Positions 32,978 through 42,407 of a stretch of 64,000 nucleotides of DNA are shown here, piece by piece. A program made the position numbers and the translations under genes. The notes beneath the pieces were generated by a model. That model did not search any database and was not told the DNA's origin. It saw nothing but the letters and a program-made list of their open reading frames with translations. The first letter of the stretch is position 1. Each line of letters starts with the position of its first letter. The stretch comes from an uncultured Reyranella sp. (GTDB lineage Bacteria > Pseudomonadota > Alphaproteobacteria > Reyranellales > Reyranellaceae), in NCBI RefSeq assembly GCF_945957355.1, contig NZ_CAMFKM010000007.1, positions 186,001-250,000 on the forward strand, read 5' to 3'.

Positions 32978-34186
32978 TTAGCCGATCACTTTCTTCTCGC
33001 GCAGCGCCGCGATCTCCGCGGCGCCGAGGCCCGCCAGTTCGGTCAGCACCTGATCGGTATGCTCGCCCAGCGCCGGCGGCGGCCGCGTGTCGTCGACCGG
33101 CGTGTCGGAGAAGTGGAAGTTGGAGCCGATCAGCGGCACGTCGCCAACCTTGCTGTGCTTGTATGTCTTCAGCATGCCGCGTCGCTTCACCTCGGGCTCG
33201 TCCAGCGCCTCCTTCATGGTGCGGATCGGGCCGGCCGGCAGGTGGCGCAGCTTCTGCGCCCAGTTCTCCTTGGTGTCGGTCGTCAGCACCTCTTCCATGA
33301 GGCGCGTGAGCTCGGGCTTGTTGGCCACGCGATTGGCGACCGTGTCGAAGCGCGGATCGGTCACCCACTCAGGGTGCCCAAGCGCCTTGGCCGTGTCGGC
33401 AAACAGCTTCTGGTTCGCGACCGCCATGTAGATCTTGCCGTTTGCCGTCTCGAACGAGCTGTTGGGCGCCGACGCGAAGTGGCCGTTGCCGGCGCGCCGC
33501 GGCTGCTCGCCGCCGATCAGGTAGTAGGAACCCATGTTGCCCAGCGACACGAGCGCCGTGTCGTAGAGGGCGAGATCGATCTGCTGGCCCTTCCCGGTGT
33601 CGCGGCGCGCATAGAGCGCGGCGTTGACTGCGGCCACCGAATGGATCGCCGTCATGGTGTCGACGATGGCGATGGCATGCCGCAGCCCCTCGCCGTTGGC
33701 CTCGCCGTTGACACTCATCATGCCCGACTCGGCCTGCAGCACGGGATCGTAGCCCGGCCGGTCCGACAGCGGACCGGTCTGTCCGTAGGCCGAGATCGAG
33801 AGATAGATCAGCTTCGGATACTTCGCGGCGACGCTGGCATAGTCGAAGCCGTATTTCTTCAGGACGCCCGGCCGGAAGTTCTCGACCAGCACGTCGGCAC
33901 CAGCGAGCAGCTTGTGCACGATCGCCTGGCCTTCGGGCTTGGTGAAGTCCAGCGCGACGCTCTTCTTGCCCCTGTTGTAGGTCATGAAGAAGTGGCTCTC
34001 GCCGCCAGGGCCGCCGGCGCGCGGGCCGGCGCCTTTGCGCGTGTCGTCGCCGCCGTCGGGATTCTCGATCTTGATCACTTCGGCGCCCATGTCCGAGAGC
34101 ATCTGGGTGCACATGGGTCCCGCGATCACACGGGAGAAATCGATGACGCGAATGCCGTCGAGCGGCGGCCGACCTGATTTTGACAT
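32978..34186 (-). CDS. CoA-transferase family III (CaiB/BaiF) protein
   Basis: A 402-residue class III CoA-transferase. GIRVIDFSRVIAGPMCTQMLSDMGAEVIK is the family opening, read over residues 14-40. NRGKKSVALDF and RPGYDPVLQAESGMMSVNG follow, the latter including the catalytic Asp region, and MEEVLTTDT sits near the C-terminus. It transfers CoA between carboxylic acids. The substrate is undetermined; the neighbouring Bug receptor (divergent) suggests uptake and activation of an organic acid. The ATG is preceded by weak ribosome-binding sequence. Confidence 0.92.
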   Translation of the reverse strand: MSKSGRPPLDGIRVIDFSRVIAGPMCTQMLSDMGAEVIKIENPDGGDDTRKGAGPRAGGPGGESHFFMTYNRGKKSVALDFTKPEGQAIVHKLLAGADVLVENFRPGVLKKYGFDYASVAAKYPKLIYLSISAYGQTGPLSDRPGYDPVLQAESGMMSVNGEANGEGLRHAIAIVDTMTAIHSVAAVNAALYARRDTGKGQQIDLALYDTALVSLGNMGSYYLIGGEQPRRAGNGHFASAPNSSFETANGKIYMAVANQKLFADTAKALGHPEWVTDPRFDTVANRVANKPELTRLMEEVLTTDTKENWAQKLRHLPAGPIRTMKEALDEPEVKRRGMLKTYKHSKVGDVPLIGSNFHFSDTPVDDTRPPPALGEHTDQVLTELAGLGAAEIAALREKKVIG

Positions 34187-34252
34187 GGCTGCAAGGTAGG
34201 GCTGCAAGCGGCGCGCTGTCCATCCGATGCATATGCGCTAGAGTCCACTCCC

Positions 34253-35233
34253 ATGGACACATTCCGCACATCGCTGTCTCGCCGCAGCCTCTTCACCCTC
34301 CCTCTCCTTGCCGCCCTGCCCGCCGCTGCGCAGACCGAAACTTTCCCAACGAAGGCCATCCGCATCATCGTGCCCTTCGCACCGGGTGGCTCGGGTGACA
34401 TCACGGCGCGCCTGGTCGGCAAGTACATCGAGGAGAAGACCGGCCAGCCCTTCGTGGTCGAGAACAAGCCGGGCGCGAATGGAATTGTCGGCGCGATGTC
34501 CGTGAAGGTCGCACCACCGGACGGCTATACGCTGATGCTGGCCACGACCTCGACCAATGCCGCCAACGTCCACATGTACAAGAACCCGGGCTACGACCCG
34601 GAGAAGGACTTCTCGGTCGTCGGCATCATCGGCTCCTCCGGCACCTTCCTCGTGGTGCCGGCCGACAGTCCCTACAAGACGCTGGCTGACCTGCTGGCCG
34701 ATGCCAAGGCACGGCCCGGCAAGCTCAACTTCGGCTACTTCAACGCGAGCTCGCAGGTGCCGGCCGAGGTGCTGGGCAAGAGGGCCGGCGTCGACTGGCA
34801 GGGGGTCGGCTACAAGGCGATCGGCAATGCCTGGAACGACCTGTATGGCGGCGCCATCAACTTCATGTTCGTCGACCTCACCGCCGGGCGCGGCCAGGTC
34901 GTCGACAAGAAGGCGCGGGCGCTGGCCATCTCGCTGGCCAGCCGCAGCCCGCTCTATCCCGACATACCGGTCCTCGCCGAGACCTTCCCCGGTTTCGTCT
35001 CCTCGGGCTTCCTGGCCATCGCCGTGCCGAAGGCGACGCCGCTGCCCATCCAGCAGCGACTGAACACGCTGATCAACGAAGCCATTACCGCGCCCGAGAA
35101 CAACAAGCGCCTGACCGAGGAGTTCGCCCTCACCGCCAAGCCGCTCACGCTCGAGCAGTGCGCGGCGCAGGATCGCGAGGAGCGCGCCAAGTGGGCCGAG
35201 TACGTGAAGATCGCGAAGATCGAGCCCCAGTAA
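34253..35233 (+). CDS. Tripartite tricarboxylate/Bug-family substrate-binding protein
   Basis: A 326-residue periplasmic receptor of the Bug (TctC-like) family with a signal peptide at residues 1-27 (SRRSLFTLPLLAALPAAAQ). Family hallmarks are FPTKAIRIIVPFAPGGSGDITAR, VVENKPGANG and PPDGYTLMLATTS. Bug proteins bind small carboxylates. No TctA/TctB membrane partners are encoded nearby, which is common for orphan Bugs. It is divergent from the CoA-transferase, and its stop is three bases from the end of the convergent patatin gene. Confidence 0.93.
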   Translation: MDTFRTSLSRRSLFTLPLLAALPAAAQTETFPTKAIRIIVPFAPGGSGDITARLVGKYIEEKTGQPFVVENKPGANGIVGAMSVKVAPPDGYTLMLATTSTNAANVHMYKNPGYDPEKDFSVVGIIGSSGTFLVVPADSPYKTLADLLADAKARPGKLNFGYFNASSQVPAEVLGKRAGVDWQGVGYKAIGNAWNDLYGGAINFMFVDLTAGRGQVVDKKARALAISLASRSPLYPDIPVLAETFPGFVSSGFLAIAVPKATPLPIQQRLNTLINEAITAPENNKRLTEEFALTAKPLTLEQCAAQDREERAKWAEYVKIAKIEPQ

Positions 35234-35236
35234 CGA

Positions 35237-36451
35237 TCACTCCTGGCGGTCCGTCGGATCGCGCCAGCGCGACAGGGGGAGTTCACTGAACCCCTCGCCG
35301 GTCGGTGTGGCCTGCCCGGCCGTCTGGCTTTCACCGAGGGAAGACGCGGCGACGGCTTCCGCCCGCGCCTTCAGGAAGACTTCCGCCGCCTTCTCGCCCT
35401 CGGCGATCAGGCGGCCGATGTTCTCGGAGCCGCGATCGATCTTGCCCTCGTAGTCGAGCAGGTCCTGAAGCTCGGCCGGCATTTCGATACAGGGAATGTG
35501 GTAGGGCTTGGCGCCATCGGTATGGAACGACTTCGGGATGCGGACGGGCGCCTTGATGTCGAAGCGGCTGAGAAATTCCGGACGGAAGGCATCGGCCAGG
35601 ATCAGGTCGTTCATGAACTCGAGATGCCCGAGCTGCTGGAACAGCGAGATGTTGCCCTCGAGCTGATTGCGACGGTCGACGATCTCCCCCGGCTTCAGGG
35701 GCACCCGCCGGCTGGCCGTGGGATTGATCTTGATCAGCCAGACCTCGTCGGGAATGTTGGCTTCGCCGACCGAGCGCGGGCGGATCAGTTCCTCGACGGG
35801 CGGGTTGTCCGAGAAGAGCCCGTCCCAGTAGGCATCCTGTCCGATCTGCACCGCCGGAAAGATGTTCGGCACCGCGCAGGAAGCCAGGATGTGCTCGACC
35901 CGGATGGGCTCGTGCGCGGACACGAACTTGGCGAGCGCACCGCTGGTCACGTTGGCGGCGCCGAGCATCAGGACTGGCCGCTGCGGCTTCGCCCCCCACG
36001 AGGCGATCTCCGCGAAGTCGATGTGCTTCTCGAGCAACCCGCGGAAATCGGAGAAGCCCGTGCGCTGCCCGGTCGTCATGAACTCCATCATCGACTGCAT
36101 GAGCAGCGACGACGGGCTGAGCTGCAGGGTCGGCATCATTCCGGCATTCACCAGGCGCACGGATTCGACGATGAAGCTGTTGATCGCGTGCTCAACCGGA
36201 CCCTGGGCGGTGTTCTCCTCCCAGAAATCCATCATGCGCTTCCAGACCGGCCGCTCGCCCTTCATGAAGGAGTACCAGAGCAGCGTGGCGCAGACGGCGC
36301 CGCCCGAGGTGCCGCTGATGGCGACGAACTCGAACTCGTCCTTCAGCCGCCCCTGGCCCTGGGCCTGGCAGAGTGCCTTCAAGGCGCCGGCGGTAAAGGC
36401 GGTCTGGCTGCCGCCGCCCTGACAGGCGAGGGCAATCTTGGTCTTGGGCAT
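35237..36451 (-). CDS. Patatin-like phospholipase
   Basis: A 404-residue patatin-domain lipid acyl hydrolase. ALACQGGGSQTAFTAGALKAL gives the oxyanion-hole Gly run, SGTSGGAV the nucleophile Ser, and YWDGLFSDNP the catalytic Asp-Gly dyad. There is no signal peptide, so it would act in the cytosol or be delivered by another route. The second half (about residues 260-404) is helical and does not identify the lipid. I chose the ATG at 36451; the frame stays open upstream to 36649, but that stretch does not look like patatin sequence. Confidence 0.9.
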   Translation of the reverse strand: MPKTKIALACQGGGSQTAFTAGALKALCQAQGQGRLKDEFEFVAISGTSGGAVCATLLWYSFMKGERPVWKRMMDFWEENTAQGPVEHAINSFIVESVRLVNAGMMPTLQLSPSSLLMQSMMEFMTTGQRTGFSDFRGLLEKHIDFAEIASWGAKPQRPVLMLGAANVTSGALAKFVSAHEPIRVEHILASCAVPNIFPAVQIGQDAYWDGLFSDNPPVEELIRPRSVGEANIPDEVWLIKINPTASRRVPLKPGEIVDRRNQLEGNISLFQQLGHLEFMNDLILADAFRPEFLSRFDIKAPVRIPKSFHTDGAKPYHIPCIEMPAELQDLLDYEGKIDRGSENIGRLIAEGEKAAEVFLKARAEAVAASSLGESQTAGQATPTGEGFSELPLSRWRDPTDRQE

Positions 36452-36624
36452 CGAGCGTTCCTTTGGAGGGCCGATACAATCTAGCGTGACGCGGGCGAGT
36501 TCGCCCATGCGACCGGTCGGACCGGTCCCGGCGATACATAGCCGAAATTCGACAGGCGAAGCGGCTTGCAAATTGCATGGTGACGCTCGCCAAATGACGG
36601 CAGCTGATTTCGGGAGGAAGACAA

Positions 36625-38418
36625 GTGCCGGTATCCGATCCGATCGCATTGGAGCTCTTCAAGAACGCCATCTTCTCGATCGCCGACGAGATGGCGCTCA
36701 CGGTCTTCCGGACGACCTATTCCGGCGTGCTCAAGGACAACATGGACTATTCGACGGGCTTCGCCGACGCCAACGGCAAGCTCGCGGCCCAGGGCCTCAC
36801 CCTGCCCGGCCATCTCGGCTCGGTGCCGACCGCCATGGAATCGATCATGCGTCATTTCAAGGACGACATGGCCGAAGGCGACGTCTTCATCATGAATGAC
36901 CCGTTCGACGGTGGCATGCACCTGCCCGACATCTTCGTGATCAAGCCGCTGTTCCACGAGGGCGAGCGACTGGCCTTCGCCTGCACCGTCTGCCACCACA
37001 TCGACGTCGGCGGCAGGGTCGCGGGCTCGAACGCCTCGGACTCGACGGAGATCTACGCCGAGGGCCTGCGCATCGCGCCGATGAAGCTCTACGACAAGGG
37101 CGTCCTCAACAAGACGATCATGACGTTCATCGAAAAGAACGTCCGCCTGCCCGTCCAGCTGTTCGGCGACCTGCGCGCCCAGCTCGCGGCCTGCCATATC
37201 GGCGAGAAGCAGTTCGCCGAGCTGGTCTCGCGCCATGGCGCGGAGGAGACGAAGTTCTATCTGAACGAGGTCATCGACTATGCCGAACGCCTGACGCGGG
37301 CGGCGATCCAGGAACTGCCGGACGGAGAATGGAGTTTCGAGGATTGGATCGACGATGACGGTGTCGACTACGGCAAGCCGATCCGCCTGTTCGTCACCAT
37401 CACCAAGAAGGGCGGCCACATGGTCGTCGACTGGACGGGCACCAACCCGCAGGTGAAAGGCGCGATCAACAATACGCTCTCCTTCACCAAGGCCGCTTCC
37501 TATACCGGCGTGCGGTCGGTGCTGCCGCCGGGTATCCCCAACAACGAAGGCGTCTTTCGTGCCATCGAAGTCATCTGCCCGCCGGGCACGGTGGGCAACG
37601 GCGTGCTGCCGGCAGCCTGTGCGGCGCGCGGCCTGACCGGCTTCCGCATGACCGACTGCATGTTCGGCGCGCTGGCCATGATGCTGCCCGACCGCGTGAA
37701 GGCGGCGGGCGATGGCGGCAACACCGGCATCTCGATCGGCGGCTACGATGCGGCCCGCAAGCCCTTCGTCTATGTCGACTTCACCTGCGGCGCCTGGGGC
37801 GCCCGCCCCTTCGCCGACGGGCTCGACGGCAACTCGCACATGTTCGCCAACATGGCCTCGCATTCGATCGAAGTGACCGAAGCCGAGCAGCCGATCAAGT
37901 TGCTGGCCTACGAGTTCGTGGCCGACAAGGCCGGCGCCGGCAAGTATCGCGGCGGCGTGCCATTCCGGCGCGACTACAAGTTCCTCGAGGCCGAGGGCAT
38001 GCTGCAGGTCCGCTCCGACCGCCGCGACCATCGCCCCTTCGGCCTCTATGGCGGCAGTCCCGGCGGACCGTCGGAGAACTATCTGAACCCGGATGGCGAG
38101 AACCGGCTGCTGCCCTCGAAGCTCACCATGACGGTGAAGGGTGGCGACATCTTCCGCCATGTGCTGGCCGGCGCCGGCGGCTGGGGCGATCCGCTGGAAC
38201 GCGATCCCGCCGCGGTGCTGCGCGACGTGCGCAACGAACTGCTGTCGCCCGCGAAAGCGCTTGCCGACTATGGTGTCGCGATCGACACGAAGGGCTGGAC
38301 GGTCGACACGGCCGCAACCGAGGCGCGCCGCGCCGAGATCGCCAAGGCGCGCGGCTGGACCGAGACGCCCAAGGTCCAATGGCACGATCCGGCCCCGCTT
38401 GCCCGGGCGGCGGAGTAA
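36625..38418 (+). CDS. Hydantoinase B / oxoprolinase family protein
   Basis: A 597-residue hydantoinase B-type subunit. ALELFKNAIFSIADEMALTVFRTTYSG and NDPFDGGMHLPDIFVI are family segments, and the metal site lies in CHHIDVGGR. Such proteins pair with a hydantoinase A subunit to use ATP in hydrolysing or carboxylating cyclic amides and ketones (N-methylhydantoinase, acetone or acetophenone carboxylase). The substrate cannot be told. The GTG start follows GGGAGG. The A subunit begins six bases after the stop, and the TRAP transporter on the other side of it may supply the substrate. Confidence 0.92.
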   Translation: MPVSDPIALELFKNAIFSIADEMALTVFRTTYSGVLKDNMDYSTGFADANGKLAAQGLTLPGHLGSVPTAMESIMRHFKDDMAEGDVFIMNDPFDGGMHLPDIFVIKPLFHEGERLAFACTVCHHIDVGGRVAGSNASDSTEIYAEGLRIAPMKLYDKGVLNKTIMTFIEKNVRLPVQLFGDLRAQLAACHIGEKQFAELVSRHGAEETKFYLNEVIDYAERLTRAAIQELPDGEWSFEDWIDDDGVDYGKPIRLFVTITKKGGHMVVDWTGTNPQVKGAINNTLSFTKAASYTGVRSVLPPGIPNNEGVFRAIEVICPPGTVGNGVLPAACAARGLTGFRMTDCMFGALAMMLPDRVKAAGDGGNTGISIGGYDAARKPFVYVDFTCGAWGARPFADGLDGNSHMFANMASHSIEVTEAEQPIKLLAYEFVADKAGAGKYRGGVPFRRDYKFLEAEGMLQVRSDRRDHRPFGLYGGSPGGPSENYLNPDGENRLLPSKLTMTVKGGDIFRHVLAGAGGWGDPLERDPAAVLRDVRNELLSPAKALADYGVAIDTKGWTVDTAATEARRAEIAKARGWTETPKVQWHDPAPLARAAE

Positions 38419-38423
38419 CCGAC

Positions 38424-40523
38424 ATGACCGTTTCCTATCGCGTCGGTGTCGACATCGGCGGCACCTTCACCGACATCGTGCTGCTGGGATCCGACGGCAC
38501 CATCCACACCAAGAAGATCTCCTCGAGCGTCGGCAACTACGCCCAGGCGATCGTCGACGGTCTAAGCGAGGTCTTCCGCGAGACCGGCCTGGACGGCGGC
38601 GCCATCGAGGAGATCCGCCACGGCACCACGGTCGCGTCCAACGCGATCCTCGAGCACAAGGGCGCCAGGGTCGGGCTGATCACCACCAAGGGCTTCCGCG
38701 ACGTGCTGGAGATCCGCACCCTGCGCATGCCCAAGCTCTACGACCTCGGCTGGACCAAGCCCGAGCCGCTGGTCGAGCGCTACCTGCGCCGCGTGGTCGA
38801 TGAACGGGTCGACCATACCGGCAAGATCGACCGCGCCCTAGATCCAGCCGACGCCGAACGCGCCGTCGACGCGCTGCTGGCCGAGAAGGTCGAGGCGATC
38901 GCCATCTGCCTGCTGAACTCCTTCGCCAATCCCACGCACGAGTTGATGCTGCGCGACCTCGTCGCCCGGAAGGCCCCGCACCTGCCGCTCAGCGTTTCCT
39001 GCGAGGTGCTGCCCGAGATCAAGGAATACGAGCGGACCTCGACCACCGTCATCAACGCCTATGTGATGCCGATTGTGGCGACCTACCTGCACGCGTTGCG
39101 CCGCGGGCTCGACAATGCCGGCATCCCGGCGCGCCTGCTCTTGATGCAATCCAACGGCGGCCTCACCACCGACACCGCGGCCGCCGAGCGTCCGATGAAC
39201 ATCATCGAATCGGGCCCCGCCGGCGGCGTAGTCGGCGCCCAGGCGCTGGCGCGCGCCAAGAGCCTCGAGAAGATCATCACCTTCGACATGGGCGGCACCA
39301 CCGCCAAGGCCTCGATGGTCGAGGACGGCGAGGTCGCACGCGCGCAGGAATATGCGGTGGGCGCCGGCATCATGATCGGCTCGCGCCTGCTCACCGGCGC
39401 GGGCTACACGCTGAAGGTGCCGGCGATCGACCTCGCCGAGGTGGGCGCGGGCGGCGGCAGCCATGTCTGGATCGATCCGGGCGGCGCGCTGCAGGCGGGG
39501 CCGGAAAGCGCTGGCGCCTTCCCCGGCCCGGTCTGCTACGACAAGGGCGGCGAGGCACCAACCATCACCGACGCCAACGTGCTGCTGGGCTACATCAATC
39601 CTGGCCACCTCGTGGGCGGTGCCGTGAAGCTCAACGCCGACAAGGCGCGCGCCGTGTTCGAGGAGAAGATCGCGAGGCCGCTCGGCATGACGGTCGAACG
39701 CGCGGCCTACGGCGCCCACCTGATTGCGGCCTCCAACATGATCCGCGCCATCAAGGCGGTGTCGACCGAGCGCGGCCGCGATCCCCGCGAGTTCTCGCTG
39801 TTCGCCTTCGGCGGCAACGGACCGCTGTTCGCCGCCGGCATGGCGGCCGCGCTGGGCATCGGCCGCGTGATCGTGCCACCCTCGGCCGGGCTCTTCTCGT
39901 CCTTCGGCCTGCTCTACGCCGATGTCGAGCATCACTACGCGCGGACCTTCCGGCGCCTGCTGCGCCAGGCCGATCTCGCCGAGATCGACCGCGCCTGGAC
40001 CACGATGGCGCAGCAGGCCGACGGCCAGCTCGCCGCCGAGGGCTTCACCGGCGCAGCTGCCCGGCTGAAGCGCTCCGCGGCGCTGCACTACAAGGGGCAG
40101 AGCTACGAGCTCACGGTGCCGGTGCCGGATGGCCCAATCGACCGCAGGATGGTCGCGCATCTGGAGGAAGCGTTCGGGCAGGAACACGAGCGCACCTACG
40201 GCCATCGCGCCGGGCCGGACGAGCCGGTCGAGCTGGTCGCCATCCAGCTGGTGGGCGCGGGCCTGCGCGAGGGCAGCGGCGTGCCCCGGAACGTGAGGCC
40301 GAGCCGCGCCGAGGTGAAGAGCCAGGCCTCGCGTCGCGCCTGGTTCGGCGACAAGCATGGCTGGATGGACACGCCGGTCGTGAGCCGCGCCGATCTCGCC
40401 GAGGCGAAGACCGGCCCGCTGATCATCGATGAATACGACACGACCTGCGTGGTCCCGCCCGGCGCCCGCGCCGAACGCGACAGCGCGGGGAACATCGTGA
40501 TTACACTGGCGGCGGCGACCTAG
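38424..40523 (+). CDS. Hydantoinase A / oxoprolinase family protein
   Basis: A 699-residue hydantoinase A-type subunit. It opens with YRVGVDIGGTFTDIVLLGS, an ASKHA ATP-binding motif. GTTVASNAILEHKGA and ITFDMGGTTAKASMVEDG form the second phosphate loop, and a distinct C-terminal domain follows. It pairs with the B subunit upstream to drive the ATP-dependent step. The stop codon overlaps the 3' end of the convergent TRAP permease gene by four bases, so transcripts from the two strands run into each other. Confidence 0.92.
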   Translation: MTVSYRVGVDIGGTFTDIVLLGSDGTIHTKKISSSVGNYAQAIVDGLSEVFRETGLDGGAIEEIRHGTTVASNAILEHKGARVGLITTKGFRDVLEIRTLRMPKLYDLGWTKPEPLVERYLRRVVDERVDHTGKIDRALDPADAERAVDALLAEKVEAIAICLLNSFANPTHELMLRDLVARKAPHLPLSVSCEVLPEIKEYERTSTTVINAYVMPIVATYLHALRRGLDNAGIPARLLLMQSNGGLTTDTAAAERPMNIIESGPAGGVVGAQALARAKSLEKIITFDMGGTTAKASMVEDGEVARAQEYAVGAGIMIGSRLLTGAGYTLKVPAIDLAEVGAGGGSHVWIDPGGALQAGPESAGAFPGPVCYDKGGEAPTITDANVLLGYINPGHLVGGAVKLNADKARAVFEEKIARPLGMTVERAAYGAHLIAASNMIRAIKAVSTERGRDPREFSLFAFGGNGPLFAAGMAAALGIGRVIVPPSAGLFSSFGLLYADVEHHYARTFRRLLRQADLAEIDRAWTTMAQQADGQLAAEGFTGAAARLKRSAALHYKGQSYELTVPVPDGPIDRRMVAHLEEAFGQEHERTYGHRAGPDEPVELVAIQLVGAGLREGSGVPRNVRPSRAEVKSQASRRAWFGDKHGWMDTPVVSRADLAEAKTGPLIIDEYDTTCVVPPGARAERDSAGNIVITLAAAT

Positions 40524-41806
40524 GTCGCCGCCATCTGCGGCAGCCACAGCGCAATCTGCGGCCAGATCGACAGGACCAGCAGCATCAGCAGCATGGTGAT
40601 GACGAAGGGCGACGTGCCGAGGATCACGTCGTCGATGCGGCCCTTCTTGCGCAGGCCCTGGACGACATAGAGGTTGATGCCGACCGGCGGCGTGATCATG
40701 GCCAGTTCCATCAGGATGATGATCATGATGCCGAACCAGATCGGATCGTAGCCGGCCTTGATCATGATTGGCGCAATGATCGGCACCGTCGCCACCATCA
40801 TCGACAGCGTCTCCATGAACATGCCGAGGATGAAGTAGAAGATCACCACGACGATCAGCAGCTGGACCTTCGACAGGCCGAGGCTGGTGATGAAGCGATT
40901 GACCTGGCCGGTGAGGCCGATCGAGGTGATGACGAAGTTCAGGAAGTAGGCCGCGAGCAGGATGGCCATGATCATGGCCGTGGTCCGCATCGTCCCCTCG
41001 AAGGCGTTCAGGAGGGTGCGCAGCGTCAGCCGGCGATAGGCCGCCGCGATACCGATGGAGGCGATCACACCCAGCGCCGCCGACTCCGTGGCTGTCGCCC
41101 ATCCCGCATAGATCGAGCCGATGACCGACAGAAAGATCACCAGCGGCGGGATCAAGTCGGGCAAGGCCGCGATCCGCTGCTGCCAGCTCGTCGACGTCGG
41201 CTTGCCGCCCATCGCCGGCCGCACGAGGCAGATTACCAGCACCGTCAGGCTGAACAGGCTCGCGAGCACCAGGCCGGGGATGAAGCCCGCCAGATAGAGC
41301 TTGGGGATCGAGGTCTCGGTCAGGACGCCATAGACGATCATGTTGATGGAAGGCGGGATCAGGATGCCGAGCGTGCCACCGGCGGCGATCGTGCCGAGGA
41401 ACAGCCGCTCGGAATAGCCGCGCTTCTCGACCTCGCCCAGTGCCACGGTCCCGATGGTCGCCGCCGTGGCCACGCTCGATCCAGACGTCGCCGCGAACAT
41501 GGCGCAGGCTGCGATGTTGGAATGCATCAGGCCGCCGGGCAGCCACGGCACCCACAGGACCAGCGCGTTGTACATGCGTTCGGCCATCCCCGAGCGCAGC
41601 AGGATCTCGCCCAGCAGCACGAAGAACGGAATGGCCACGAGCAGGAAGTTGTTCGACGTGCCCCAAGCGATCTCGCCCATCGCGAGCGACAGCGGGAGCT
41701 TCGAATAGATGCCCGAGAGCGACAGGCCGAGGATGCCGAGGCCGGCGGCGACAGGAATCGCCACAGCCAGAAGGCCGATGAGAATGAGGAGCGTGACGAT
41801 GAGCAT
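40520..41806 (-). CDS. dctM: TRAP transporter large permease (DctM)
   Basis: A 428-residue polytopic DctM subunit with about 12 transmembrane segments. LGILIPPSINMIVYG, MFAATSGSSVATAATIG and ITPPVGINLYVVQGLRKKG are the characteristic Gly/Pro-rich regions. With DctQ and DctP it forms a sodium-coupled importer for organic acids or related solutes. It follows DctQ with a one-base gap, and the convergent hydantoinase A gene shares its last four bases. Confidence 0.95.
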   Translation of the reverse strand: MLIVTLLILIGLLAVAIPVAAGLGILGLSLSGIYSKLPLSLAMGEIAWGTSNNFLLVAIPFFVLLGEILLRSGMAERMYNALVLWVPWLPGGLMHSNIAACAMFAATSGSSVATAATIGTVALGEVEKRGYSERLFLGTIAAGGTLGILIPPSINMIVYGVLTETSIPKLYLAGFIPGLVLASLFSLTVLVICLVRPAMGGKPTSTSWQQRIAALPDLIPPLVIFLSVIGSIYAGWATATESAALGVIASIGIAAAYRRLTLRTLLNAFEGTMRTTAMIMAILLAAYFLNFVITSIGLTGQVNRFITSLGLSKVQLLIVVVIFYFILGMFMETLSMMVATVPIIAPIMIKAGYDPIWFGIMIIILMELAMITPPVGINLYVVQGLRKKGRIDDVILGTSPFVITMLLMLLVLSIWPQIALWLPQMAAT

Positions 41807-41807
41807 G

Positions 41808-42392
41808 TCAGGTGCTTCCTTCGCGATCCTGCCGGCCCTTGAGGTCGCGAATCTCGTCCTCGACTTCCTCCTCGGCCGACCGCGTGCTGATCAGTTGCGC
41901 CATGCCGCTCAGGTCGCCCGCCGCGGCGAGTCGCAGCGACTGCACGAGGATCACGATCGCGATGCCGATGAAGGCCACCAGACCGGCGATCCAGAGGAAC
42001 TGGGGAATGATGGTCGGCGTCTCGAGGGCGGACTGGCTGCGCGATTCCGACGTCCAGGATTGACCGACCACGCCCAGCCCGTGCCAAAGGGTCAGCGCGA
42101 AGAAGGCGGTGAACAGAACCAGGGCCAGGAGATCGAGTGCCAGCCGCAGCTTCTGCGGGAACAGCACGTAGAGCGAGTCGATCCGGATGTGCGCCCGGTC
42201 GAGCAATGCCGCCCCCAGGCCCCAGGTTGTCCCGATCGCCAGCGAATAGCCGGCCAGCTCGTCGGCACCGCCGATCGAGCGCGCGAGGAACTTGCGCATC
42301 AGCACGTCGATGCCGATCAGCACCGCAGCCAGGAGAACCAGCGCACCACCGAACCAAAGGCCCCACTGGGCGAAGCGACGGACTCCGATCAT
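41808..42392 (-). CDS. dctQ: TRAP transporter small permease (DctQ)
   Basis: A 194-residue membrane subunit with four hydrophobic helices. VLMRKFLARSIGGADELAGYSLAIGTTWG is the usual DctQ pattern, read over residues 30-58. The C-terminus is unusually long and acidic (RSAEEEVEDEIRDLKG), which may form a small cytoplasmic coiled coil. It is followed one base later by DctM and preceded 15 bases upstream by the receptor gene. Confidence 0.9.
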   Translation of the reverse strand: MIGVRRFAQWGLWFGGALVLLAAVLIGIDVLMRKFLARSIGGADELAGYSLAIGTTWGLGAALLDRAHIRIDSLYVLFPQKLRLALDLLALVLFTAFFALTLWHGLGVVGQSWTSESRSQSALETPTIIPQFLWIAGLVAFIGIAIVILVQSLRLAAAGDLSGMAQLISTRSAEEEVEDEIRDLKGRQDREGST

Positions 42393-42407
42393 TTCAGCTT
42401 CCGCCGG

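Noticed and set aside
38838..41666. 942-codon minus-strand open frame
   Set aside because: It runs antisense to hydantoinase A and in another frame of dctM; its product shows no recognisable motif.
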